64,000 nucleotides of DNA from CAWAPD01 sp963783865 (GTDB lineage: Bacteria; Actinomycetota; Thermoleophilia; UBA2241), in the NCBI GenBank assembly GCA_963783865.1, contig CAWAPD010000003.1, positions 372,001-436,000 on the forward strand, given 5' to 3'. The position numbers and the translations under genes were made by a program. Below the pieces are notes generated by a model. That model ran no database searches. It was not told the DNA's origin and saw nothing but the letters and a program-made list of their open reading frames with translations. The stretch's first letter is position 1. Each line of letters opens with the position of its first letter. Shown piece after piece: positions 32,036 through 40,364 of the stretch.

Positions 32036-34161
32036 CCACCGGTCAGCCGCGCCACGAGCGCGGCCGCCCCGGTGGCGAAGTCCGCGCCGCGGATGCCGTG
32101 CCACGTCCGGGGGAACGTCCGCACGAGGCGCTCGATCTCCTCTTGTCGCACGGCGAGGTAGGTCGCGACCCCGGGGGCCACGATGAGTTCCGGGGGCAGC
32201 GCGCGCGCCCGGCGACCGGCGGGCGGCTCCCAGGTGCCGAACGTGAGGAACGTGCGCAGCACCCCGCAGGCGACGACCGCGTCCTGCAGGTCGCCGAGGT
32301 GATCCTGCAGGCGCTTGGTCGTGGCGATCATCGGCCGGGCGCCCGGTCCGAGCGCCTCTTCGAAGAACTCGAGCGTGTAGCGCAGGGCCTTGCCGGCGAT
32401 GCGCAGGCGGTGGTAGCGGACGAGGGGCGCGTCGGGCTGTGACAGCGGTCCGTCGTAGGCCCAGACGGCGGCGAGGCGGTCGTAGAGGGCGCCCGGGAGC
32501 ACGTCGGCGACGTTCTGAGGCCGTGCCTCGTCGTCGACGATCACCGGCAGCGCGCCGGCGTGCGGCGTCTCGAGGAACTCGCGCATGCGGGCCACGAAGC
32601 GCTCGTAGCGCGGCCCGTCCAGGTACTCCAGCATCCTGTGCCGGGCCTCGTCGCGGCGCGCGTCGAGGACCGCGATCAACGGGTCGAGCTCGCCGCGGCG
32701 CGCCTCCGGCAGCCCGTCGAGATAGGCCTGCATCTTCAGGCGGAACACGTCGAGGTCGCGCACGTCGCCGAGCGTCCGCCCCGTCGCGCGCAGGCCGCGG
32801 ACCAGGGGGCGCGTGACCTGGCGGTCGAGATGGGCGTCGAAGATGCGCAGCGCGGCGCGCATGCGGCGGGTCGAGACGCGCATGTCGTGCAGGTCCTCCG
32901 GATCGCCGCCGTCGCGGGTGCCGTCTTCGTGGGCGAGCATCTTCTCGAAATGGAAGCCGAGCGTCTTGGCGGCGGCCTCGGCCATCGTGTCGGTGGGCTT
33001 GATGCCGGGATGGCGGCGCTGCTTGCGGGCCGGCTTCGCCGGCTGTGCGGAGGGTCCCGGCTCGGCCGGCTTCGCGGCCTCGGGGGCCGCGGCGGCCTTT
33101 GCGGCCGGGGGCGCCGGCTTCGTCGCGCGCTTCTCGGCCGCGGTCGGAGCTGGAGCCGGAGCCGGAGCCGGTACCGCCGCCGCCGCTGCGGGCGCGGGCT
33201 CCGGCGTCGACAGCGCCGGCAGCTCGCCGTGGACGGCCATGGTCTGCTCGACCTGGGCCAGCAGACGTGCCGGGAAGATCGCCAGGCCGCGCTCGCGGAA
33301 CTGCATCAGCCAGTAGCGGACCGTGCGCTCGGCCAGGCCTGAGCGCTCGCCGGCCTCGACCTGGGTGAGCCCTTCGTCGAGCGCCAGCAGCGCCTTTGCC
33401 CGGTGCGCGTACACGCCTTTGCGGCGGGCGACGCGGCGCAGCACGGCGCGCTGCGCGTCGTCGAGCAGGGCCGCGTCGCCCGCCGCGTCGCGGGTCGAGC
33501 CGGCTGCGCCCGCCGCCGCAGGGTCGCCGGCTCGCGGCGCCGGCCCCGCGAGCTCCAATGCCCGCTCGAACTTGGAGCGCGGCTGGGGAACGAGCCCGTA
33601 CTCGTCGCGCAGGGCGCCGGCGAGCTTCTCGAGGTCGGTTTCGGTGCCATCGCCGCGCAGCTCGACCTCGACCTCGAGGTAGGGCGCGAGCTCGCCCTCG
33701 GGCGTCGCCACCGTCACCTGGTCGAGCGCCAGCTCGGCGAGCTCGCGCCCCTCGCGCGTGACCGTTCGAAAGCTGCGCGACTGGCGCAGCTCGACGACCG
33801 GCTCGAGCGGCGCGCCGTCACAGAGCGCGAGCACCCGCTCGCGGAACGGCCCCTCCGGCCAGTCGGCGGGAGCCACGTCGCGGGCCATGGCGATCTCGAG
33901 CTCCTCGCGCCGGTGCACACCGCCGTCGGCGCCGCCGGTCGACTTGAGGGTCATCACCACGTCCTCGCCGCGGTCGCGGTGGCGCAGTACGTAGCCGGCC
34001 CGCAGCACCGACCGCGCCGGCGTGTCGAGGTACGAGTCGTCGACCTCGACGGCGGCCGGCGCGCCGAGGGCGCAGCCGGCGAGCTCGCCGGCTGCGCCAA
34101 GGCGCGCCAGGGTCGCGGCATCGGGTACGGCGAACTTCGCCTCGATCTCCACGCTCGTCAC
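32005..34161 (-). CDS. CYTH-HTH-CHAD polyphosphate-associated protein
   Basis: 718 residues from GTG 34161 (a GTG three codons later, giving VEIEAKF, has a better-spaced GGCGAGG). Residues 4-205 are a CYTH tunnel domain (EIEAKF, DDSYLDTP, LRHRDRG, RREELEI, YLEVEVEL). Residues about 232-300 are a helix-turn-helix (AHRAKALLALDEGLTQVEAG, then SGLAERTVRYWLMQFRERG) of the kind found in transposases and regulators. Residues 318-385 are an Ala/Pro/Lys linker. Residues about 390-690 are a CHAD domain with its conserved His/Arg/Lys (HDMRVSTRRMRAALR, GRTLGDVRDLDV, RIAGKALRY). CHAD binds polyphosphate granules and CYTH cleaves triphosphates; an HTH between them is unusual. Confidence 0.88.
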   Translation of the reverse strand: MTSVEIEAKFAVPDAATLARLGAAGELAGCALGAPAAVEVDDSYLDTPARSVLRAGYVLRHRDRGEDVVMTLKSTGGADGGVHRREELEIAMARDVAPADWPEGPFRERVLALCDGAPLEPVVELRQSRSFRTVTREGRELAELALDQVTVATPEGELAPYLEVEVELRGDGTETDLEKLAGALRDEYGLVPQPRSKFERALELAGPAPRAGDPAAAGAAGSTRDAAGDAALLDDAQRAVLRRVARRKGVYAHRAKALLALDEGLTQVEAGERSGLAERTVRYWLMQFRERGLAIFPARLLAQVEQTMAVHGELPALSTPEPAPAAAAAVPAPAPAPAPTAAEKRATKPAPPAAKAAAAPEAAKPAEPGPSAQPAKPARKQRRHPGIKPTDTMAEAAAKTLGFHFEKMLAHEDGTRDGGDPEDLHDMRVSTRRMRAALRIFDAHLDRQVTRPLVRGLRATGRTLGDVRDLDVFRLKMQAYLDGLPEARRGELDPLIAVLDARRDEARHRMLEYLDGPRYERFVARMREFLETPHAGALPVIVDDEARPQNVADVLPGALYDRLAAVWAYDGPLSQPDAPLVRYHRLRIAGKALRYTLEFFEEALGPGARPMIATTKRLQDHLGDLQDAVVACGVLRTFLTFGTWEPPAGRRARALPPELIVAPGVATYLAVRQEEIERLVRTFPRTWHGIRGADFATGAAALVARLTGGQPPRRTPSA

Positions 34162-34183
34162 CTCGCCTGCCGGCTCGGTCCCG

Positions 34184-34663
34184 TCAACGGAGGCCGAGCA
34201 CCTTGGGTGGCAGCAGCCACACGAGCTGCCCCGAGCGCGCGTCGACGTCGTCGACGTCGACGCGCGCCAGCCCGCCCTTCTTCATCGCCACGCGGCCGCC
34301 GGTCAGCTGCTCGATCGCCTCGCTCATGTCGGGCTCGTGTCCGACCAGCACCAGCGACCCGAGGTCGCGGTTGTCGACCAGAATGCCGGCCAGCGCCTCA
34401 CGGTCGAACCCGTGGCCCAGCCGCGGCTCATCGCGGAGCACCTTCTCGAGGCCCAGCCCGGCGGCGACGATCTCGGCCGTCTCCCGGGCGCGCGCCAGGG
34501 GGCTGGTGAGCACGGCGTCGGCGCCGAAGTCGAGAGCCGTCAGCGTGGCGACGGCGCGGCGAAGCGCCTTGCGGCCGGCGTCGGTCAGCGGCCGGTCGTC
34601 GTCGTCACCCGGCCAGTCGGCCGGCCGTTCGGCGATGCCGTGTCGCAGGAAGTACACGATCAT
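34184..34663 (-). CDS. sixA: Phosphohistidine phosphatase SixA
   Basis: 159 residues, histidine phosphatase fold: FLRHGIAE at 5-12 supplies the catalytic His, TSPLARARETAEIV near 53 the second Arg, and LVGHEPDMSEAI near 105 the second His. SixA removes phosphate from His residues of phosphorelay proteins; inside a polyP cluster it may act on other phospho-substrates. A 33-bp palindrome (34235-34267) lies in the C-terminal codons. It sits 22 bp upstream of the CYTH-CHAD gene on the same strand. Confidence 0.88.
   Translation of the reverse strand: MIVYFLRHGIAERPADWPGDDDDRPLTDAGRKALRRAVATLTALDFGADAVLTSPLARARETAEIVAAGLGLEKVLRDEPRLGHGFDREALAGILVDNRDLGSLVLVGHEPDMSEAIEQLTGGRVAMKKGGLARVDVDDVDARSGQLVWLLPPKVLGLR
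34235..34267. repeat. 33-bp palindrome inside sixA
   Basis: Arms of 15 bp (34235-34249 and 34253-34267, built from GCGCG plus alternating GTCGAC units) around a GTC centre, encoding ARVDVDDVDAR. It could form a strong hairpin or cruciform. Confidence 0.75.
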
Positions 34664-34684
34664 GGCGCCGCTCGCCCCCCTGCC

Positions 34685-36905
34685 TCAGCGCCCGTTGGCG
34701 CCGCGCCGGTCGGTCCGCTGGGCCGCGCGCGCCGCCCGCTCGGCCGCGTGCTGCAGGAACCACGCCTGCGACTCGAGCGGCTCATCGCCGTCGGACGGCC
34801 AGACGTGCGCGTACTCGCCGTCGGGCTGCATCACACGGGCCTTGAGGTTGTCGCGCATGTAGACGTCGAGGATCTCGTCGCGCAGGCGGTCGACGATGCC
34901 CTTGTCTTGCACGGGGAAGAGGATCTCGACGCGCCGGTTCAGGTTGCGCGGCATGAGGTCGGCGCTGCCGGTCAGCACCTGCGGCTCGCCGCCGTTGGCG
35001 AACCAGTAGATGCGCGTGTGCTCGAGGAACCGGCCGACGATGCTGGTCACCCGGATGGTGCTCGCTCACGCCGGGGATGCCCGGCTTGAGCGAGCACATG
35101 CCGCGCACCAGGAGGTCGACCTCGACCCCGGCCTGCGAGGCCCGGTAGAGCAGGGCGATCATGCGCCGGTCGACGAGCGAGTTCATCTTGAGGATGATGT
35201 GCCCCCCGCGGCCGGCCTCCTGGTGCTCGATCTCCCGTTCGACGTACTCGACGAACCGCTCGCGCAGGTTGATCGGGCCCACCAGCAGCTTCGTGTAGTC
35301 CCGCGAGCGCGAGAACCCGGTCAGCAGGTTGAACAGCTCGGTCGCGTCTTGCCCGACGACCTCGTCGCAGGTGAACAGGTCGAGGTCGGTGTAGAGCTTG
35401 GCCGTGACGACGTTGTAGTTGCCGGTGCCGAGGTGCACGTAACGCTGGATGCCGTCGCCCTCGCGGCGCACCACCATGGCGATCTTGGCGTGCGTCTTGA
35501 TGCCGACGAGGCCGTACACCACGTGCACACCCTCGTCTTCGAGGGCGCGCGCCCACTCGATGTTGCTCTCCTCGTCGAAGCGCGCCTTGAGCTCGACCAG
35601 GACGGCGACCTCCTTGCCGTTGCGGGCCGCCTCGAGCAGCGCGGCCACGGCCGGCGCGTTGCGGCCGACGCGGTAGAGCGTCATCTTGATGGCCAGCACG
35701 TCCGGGTCTCGGGCCGCGTGCTGGAGCCAGTCGACGACCGGCTCGAACGAGTCGTATGGGCGGTGGATCAGGACGTCGTGCTTTCGGATGGCGCTGAAGA
35801 TGCTCAGGCTCGGGTCTTCGAGCCGCTCCGGTACGGCGGGCACGAACGGGGGGTCCTTGAGGTCGGGCCGGTCGAGACCGAGCAGGTTGATACCGCTCAT
35901 GCCCAGCGGCGGGTCGACCGCGATCAGGCCGTCGGGTTCGAGGTTGAGGTTGTCGAGCAGGATGCGGCGCACGTCGTCGGGCGTGGCGCTGTCGATCGTC
36001 AGGCGCACGACCGAGCCGAACCGCCGTCGCAGCACGCCCTCCTCTATCGTCTCGAGCAGGTCGTCGGCCTCCAGTTCCTGGATCGCCATCTCCGCGTCGC
36101 GCGTCACCCGGAAGGTGTACGAGCCGACGATCGTCATGCCGGGGAAGAGCTCGTCGAGGTTGGCGGCGATGAGCTGCTCGAGCCAGACGAAATCGTAGCG
36201 GCGCGCCTTGGCGGCCGCGGCGAGTCCCTTCGGGGCGGGCACCGGCACGAGGCGCGGCAGCGATGGCGGCACCTTCACCCGGGCGAAGAGCTGCTGTCCT
36301 TTCTCGTCTTTGAGCAGGACGGCGAGGTTGAGGCTGAGGTTGGAGATGTGCGGGAACGGCCGGCCGGGGTCGAAGGCGAGCGGGGTGAGCACCGGGAACG
36401 CGCTGCGCGTGAAGTACGCGACGGCCGCCTCGCGCTGGCTTTCGTCGAGCGCCTCGAAATCGTGGATGACGACGCCGGCCTCGGTGAGCTGCGGCAGGAC
36501 CTCGTCGCCCCACACACGGCGCGCCTCGCGCATGAGCGCGTAGGCCTCGGTGCGGCAGGCGCCGAGCTGCTCGGCCGGGGTCATGCCGTCGGACGAGAGG
36601 TCGGCGACGCCGGCCTCGACCTGCTGGCGCAGGCCGGCGATGCGCACCATGAAGAACTCGCCCAGGTTCGAGCCCAGGATCGAGAGGAACTTGACCCGCT
36701 CGATCAAGGGGTTGCGCTGGTCGGTCGCCTCCTCGAGCACGCGTCGCTGGAAGGCGAGCATGCTGAGCTCGCGGTTGATGTAGAGCGAGCGGTCGTTCAG
36801 GTCGGGCGACGGGGTCGCCGTGGACTCATCGTGGGCCGCGCCGGCCGCCGCTCGCTTCGTGCGGCTGGCTGGCGCGGCCGTGCCCTGTGTCAGCTCCTCG
36901 GTCAT
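34685..36905 (-). CDS. ppk1: Polyphosphate kinase 1, with a one-base frameshift
   Basis: ATG 36905 with GAGGG upstream. The PPK1 N-terminal domain opens with YINRELSMLAFQRRVLEEA, followed by FMVRIAGLRQQ; the catalytic region has HRPYDSFEPVVDWL, KMTLYRVGRNAP, VLVELKARFDEESN and HAKIAMVVRREGDGIQRYVHLGTGNYN with the phosphorylated and second His. After GMCSLKPGIPGVSEH an extra base at about 35055-35063 shifts the frame; the expected IRVTSIVGRFLEHTRIYWF and TGSADLMPRNLNRRVEILFPV follow in the next frame to the stop at 34685. Total about 740 residues, normal for PPK1. The enzyme makes polyP from ATP. The shift may be a sequence error or true inactivation. Confidence 0.87.
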
Positions 36906-37100
36906 GCCCTCGAGTCTACACCTCACTCCAGCCGGGCCGGTGCGCCGGCGTAGGTCATGGTCGCGACGGTGCTCGCGTCGCCGCCGGCAGCATGCCGCCG
37001 GCGGCCTATGTCGTGCGCGTCGCCATGCGTCGCCGCAGGTTGCAGCTAAACTACCCGCTTGCTCCCGTCGCGAACGCCTCGCGGCCGCGCTGGTCGATGA
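36906..37100. other. Region upstream of ppk1
   Basis: Holds TAGACT (minus strand, 36913-36918), eight bases before the ppk1 ATG and a possible leaderless -10. Further upstream the minus strand reads GGGTAGTTTA (37047-37056), the same ten bases that form the -10 region of ppx. A small Gly/Cys-type hairpin lies at about 36980-37003. No gene is seen. Confidence 0.4.
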
Positions 37101-37139
37101 CGAAGGGGCGGGGGTGCCGATGGCACCCCCGCCCCTTCG
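37101..37139 (-). terminator. GC hairpin closing the oxidoreductase operon
   Basis: 18-bp arms (37101-37118 and 37122-37139), GAT loop, 27 bases past the stop of the 1065-residue fusion gene. Confidence 0.7.
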
Positions 37140-37166
37140 GGCGTTCGGCTGGTAGCCGGCCCCAGT

Positions 37167-40100
37167 CTACATCCGCTCGCCGGGGACGTAACGGCACGAG
37201 GCGGCCGCTTCGGCCTCCCAGACGGTCTGGGCGGGTTCGCCGCACCTCGTGAGCAGCTTGTCCCACTCGTTGTCGACCCAGTCCTGCAGGCGTTCGAGCT
37301 GCTCCTCGTTGCCCGGCTTGAAGAGGTGCGCGAAGCGCCCCTGCTTCTTGAGCCACGGCACCAGCGGCTGCTTCTCCCGCGGCCGGTAGGTGAGGCGGTA
37401 CTCGCCATCCTCGACCTCGAACAGCGGCCAGTAGCAGGTGTTCACCGCTTCGCGGGCGAGCTCGATCGACTCGGCGCCGTCCGAGCGCCAGCCGCGCGGG
37501 CAGGGCGCGATGATGTTGAGGAACGTCGCGCCCTCGGTCGCCAGTGCCTTCGCCGCCTTGCGCACCAGGTCGCGCGGGTCGTGCGGCGAGGCCTGGGCCA
37601 CGTAGCGCAGCCCGTGGGCGACCATGATCTGGGTCAGGTCCTTGCGGTTCTGCAGCTTGCCCGGCTGGTTCTTGCCGACCGGGCTGGTGGTCGTCCAGGC
37701 GCCGACCGGCGTGGCGCCGGAGCGCTGGAAGCCGGTGTTCATGTAGGCGCCGTTGTCGTAGCAGACGTAGAGCATGTTGTGGCCGCGCTCCATGGCGCCC
37801 GAGAGCGACTGCAAGCCGATGTCGTAGGTGCCGCCGTCGCCGCCGAAGGCGATGAACTTGACGTTCTCCTCGAGCTTGCCCTGCTTCTTGAGCGAGCGGA
37901 AGGCCGTCTCGACGCCGCTCAGGGTGGCGGCGGCGTTCTCGAACGCCGTGTGGATGTAGCTGCCCGTCCACGAGGTGTACGGGTAGATGGTCGTGGAGAC
38001 CTCGAGGCAGCCGGTCGCCGCCGCCACCACCACGGGGTCGGAGGTGCCCATCAGCACCTGCCGCACCACGATCGGGGCGCCGCAGCCGGCGCACAGCCGG
38101 TGGCCGCCGGCGAGCTTGCTGCCCTGGGCCACCAGCTCGTGCCACTTCTTGCGGCTTGCCTCGAAGACGTTCGTCTCCTTGATGGCGTCGACGGGGCACA
38201 CGTCGACGCAGGCGTGGCACAAGATGCACCGCGACTCGTCGACAGCGAACGACTGCAGGGCGCGCTCGTTGAACGTGAGAGCGCCGGTCGGGCAGGAGGT
38301 GACGCAGCGGCCGCAGGTGATGCAGTCGGCCAGCTGGAGAGGCTCGCCGTACGGCGTGTCGACCTCCACCGTGAACCCCCGCCCGCTGAAGTCGTAGCAG
38401 GCCGGCCCCGCCACGTCACGGCAGACCCGCACGCAGCGGCCGCAGCTGATGCAGCGGTCCATGTCGCGGCGGATGAACGGATGCTCGTGAGCCGGCTCGA
38501 CGTTGCGCACCTTGGCGGTCGGGAAGACGAGGTCGTTGCTCGTCACCTCGTACTCGACGCCGAGCCGCTGCAGGTCGCACTCGCCGTTCGACGGGCAGAC
38601 GCACTGCAGGCAGCGGGCGGCCTCGGCCTTGGCCGCGGCGGCACTGAAGCCCTTCTCGACCTCGTCGAACGAGCCGGCGCGGTTGGCTGCCGGCGCAGCC
38701 GGCATCTTCGCCCGCGCCGCCGTCTCGGCGGCGACGCCCATCTTGAGCCACACCGGCGAGCGCTCGACCAGCCGCGCGCCGGCGTCGCCGAGCTTCTCGG
38801 CGTCGTGGAGCTGCTCGAGATAGGGCAGGCCGGCGTAGACGGCCAGCTTGCTCTCGAGCTCGGCCAGGTCTTCGCCGCGCAGCCAGGCGTCGATCGCCAG
38901 GGCGGCGCGCTTGCCGCCGGCGACGGCGTGGATCGCCGACTTGGCGGCCGTGACCGCGTCGCCGGCGGCGAACACGCCCTCGGTCGCCGTGCGGCCGGTG
39001 AAGTGGTTGGCCTCGAGCGTGCCCCAGGGCGACAGCTGCACGTCCTCTTCGTCGCCGACGTCGGGGGTGAACTCCTGAGCCACGATCACCGTGGTGGCGC
39101 CGACCGTGAAGCCGGAGCCGCGCTCGGCGTGCGGCTTGCCGTCCTTGCCTGGGACGAGCCTGACGCAGTCGACGCCCGACGGGCGGCCGCCGCGGTCGGT
39201 CTTGACGGCGCGCGCCTCGGCCGAGAACAGGAACTCGATGCCTTCGTCGCGCGCCGCCCGCAGGTCGCGGGCGCCGGCCGGCAGCGCGGCCTCGTCATGA
39301 CGGGCGATCACCGTGACGGCGGTGGCGCCGAGGCGGCGCGCGGAGCGCGCCGCATCGAGGGCCGTGATGCCGTCGCCGATCACCGCCACGTGGCGGGCGA
39401 TGCGCGGCTTGTGGCCCACGCGGATGTCGCGCAGGAACCGCAGACCCTCGAGCGCCGACTTGGCCCCGGCGAGGTGCGGGTGCCTGCCCTGCCAGGCGCC
39501 GACGCCCACGAACACGGCGTCGAACCCGGCCTCGAGCAGGCCTTCGATCGTCATCTCGTCGCCCAGGCCGACGCCGTCGACGAAGCGCACGCCCGCCTTC
39601 CACAGCGGGTCGAGCTCGCGGTCGAGCGTGGCCTCGGGCAGCCGGAAGGCGGGGATGCTGTAGCGCAACATCCCGCCCGGCTTGTCGTTCTTGTCGTACA
39701 TCGTGACCGCGTGGCCCGCCGCCGTGAGGTACCAGGCGGCGCTCAAGCCGGCGGGGCCGGCGCCCACGACGGCCACGCGCTTGCCGGTCGCCGGCCCTGC
39801 CGTCAGCCGGGCCGGGGAGCGATCGCCCGCCGCCCTGTGCAGGGCGCAGATGGCGATCGCCTCGTCCTTCTCCTGCCGCCGGCAGGCCGGCTCGCAGTAG
39901 CGCGGGCAGATCCGGCCGAGCACGGCGGGGAAGGGCAGGTCCCGGGAGATGATCCCGGAGGCGCCGCCGAAGTCCCCGTCCTCGATCGCGGCCATGAAGG
40001 CCGGGATGTCGATGTGGGTGGGGCAGGCGTCGGTGCAGGGCGCCTCGCAGTAGGCGTCGTGATCCGAGAGGTACATCTTGAGGTAGCTCTCGCGCCTGGC

Positions 40101-40364
40101 CCGCACGCGCGGCGTGTCGGTCCGCACGACGAGACCGTCGTCGACCCACGTCGTGCACGCAGCCTGGAGCTTTCCCCAGCCCTCCACCTCGATCAGGCAG
40201 AGGCGGCAGGCGCCCCACGGCGCCATGTCCTCGACGTTGCACAGGGCGGGGATGTCGATGCCGGCGCGCTGCGCGGCCTGCAGGACGGTCTCTCCCTTGG
40301 TGGCGGCGACAAGCTTGCCGTCGATGCGCAGCTTCACCTGGGTGTCGGTCTTGGCAGGGCTCAT
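37167..40364 (-). CDS. NuoG-N/GltD/ferredoxin/2-oxoacid oxidoreductase-beta fusion
   Basis: 1065 residues; ATG overlaps the NuoF-like stop (ATGA). Order: a NuoG/HydA-type [2Fe-2S] domain with Cys42, 53, 56 and 70; a GltD/DPYD Fe-S domain (CEAPCTDACP, CPRYCEPAC); a FAD/NAD(P)H domain (VVGAGPAGLSAAW near 200, VIGDGITALDAAR near 325) to about 530; a CLQCVCPSNGECDLQ motif near 625; CISCGRCVRVC, CITCGRCVTSCP and CILCHACVDVCP between about 670 and 760; then a complete TPP-binding beta subunit of the PorB type (RLCAGCGAP near 790, ATGCLEVSTT, IAFGGDGGTYDIG with the TPP-Mg motif, CYDNGAYMNTG). It would both decarboxylate a 2-oxoacid with the alpha subunit and pass electrons to the NuoEF-like subunits. 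The closest known idea is PadH/PadI of phenylglyoxylate:NAD oxidoreductase, there as separate proteins. Confidence 0.92.
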   Translation of the reverse strand: MSPAKTDTQVKLRIDGKLVAATKGETVLQAAQRAGIDIPALCNVEDMAPWGACRLCLIEVEGWGKLQAACTTWVDDGLVVRTDTPRVRARRESYLKMYLSDHDAYCEAPCTDACPTHIDIPAFMAAIEDGDFGGASGIISRDLPFPAVLGRICPRYCEPACRRQEKDEAIAICALHRAAGDRSPARLTAGPATGKRVAVVGAGPAGLSAAWYLTAAGHAVTMYDKNDKPGGMLRYSIPAFRLPEATLDRELDPLWKAGVRFVDGVGLGDEMTIEGLLEAGFDAVFVGVGAWQGRHPHLAGAKSALEGLRFLRDIRVGHKPRIARHVAVIGDGITALDAARSARRLGATAVTVIARHDEAALPAGARDLRAARDEGIEFLFSAEARAVKTDRGGRPSGVDCVRLVPGKDGKPHAERGSGFTVGATTVIVAQEFTPDVGDEEDVQLSPWGTLEANHFTGRTATEGVFAAGDAVTAAKSAIHAVAGGKRAALAIDAWLRGEDLAELESKLAVYAGLPYLEQLHDAEKLGDAGARLVERSPVWLKMGVAAETAARAKMPAAPAANRAGSFDEVEKGFSAAAAKAEAARCLQCVCPSNGECDLQRLGVEYEVTSNDLVFPTAKVRNVEPAHEHPFIRRDMDRCISCGRCVRVCRDVAGPACYDFSGRGFTVEVDTPYGEPLQLADCITCGRCVTSCPTGALTFNERALQSFAVDESRCILCHACVDVCPVDAIKETNVFEASRKKWHELVAQGSKLAGGHRLCAGCGAPIVVRQVLMGTSDPVVVAAATGCLEVSTTIYPYTSWTGSYIHTAFENAAATLSGVETAFRSLKKQGKLEENVKFIAFGGDGGTYDIGLQSLSGAMERGHNMLYVCYDNGAYMNTGFQRSGATPVGAWTTTSPVGKNQPGKLQNRKDLTQIMVAHGLRYVAQASPHDPRDLVRKAAKALATEGATFLNIIAPCPRGWRSDGAESIELAREAVNTCYWPLFEVEDGEYRLTYRPREKQPLVPWLKKQGRFAHLFKPGNEEQLERLQDWVDNEWDKLLTRCGEPAQTVWEAEAAASCRYVPGERM

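Noticed and set aside
34782..35050. Arg-rich continuation of the first ppk1 frame past the shift
   Set aside because: Loses PPK1 similarity, while the next frame carries the expected C-terminus.
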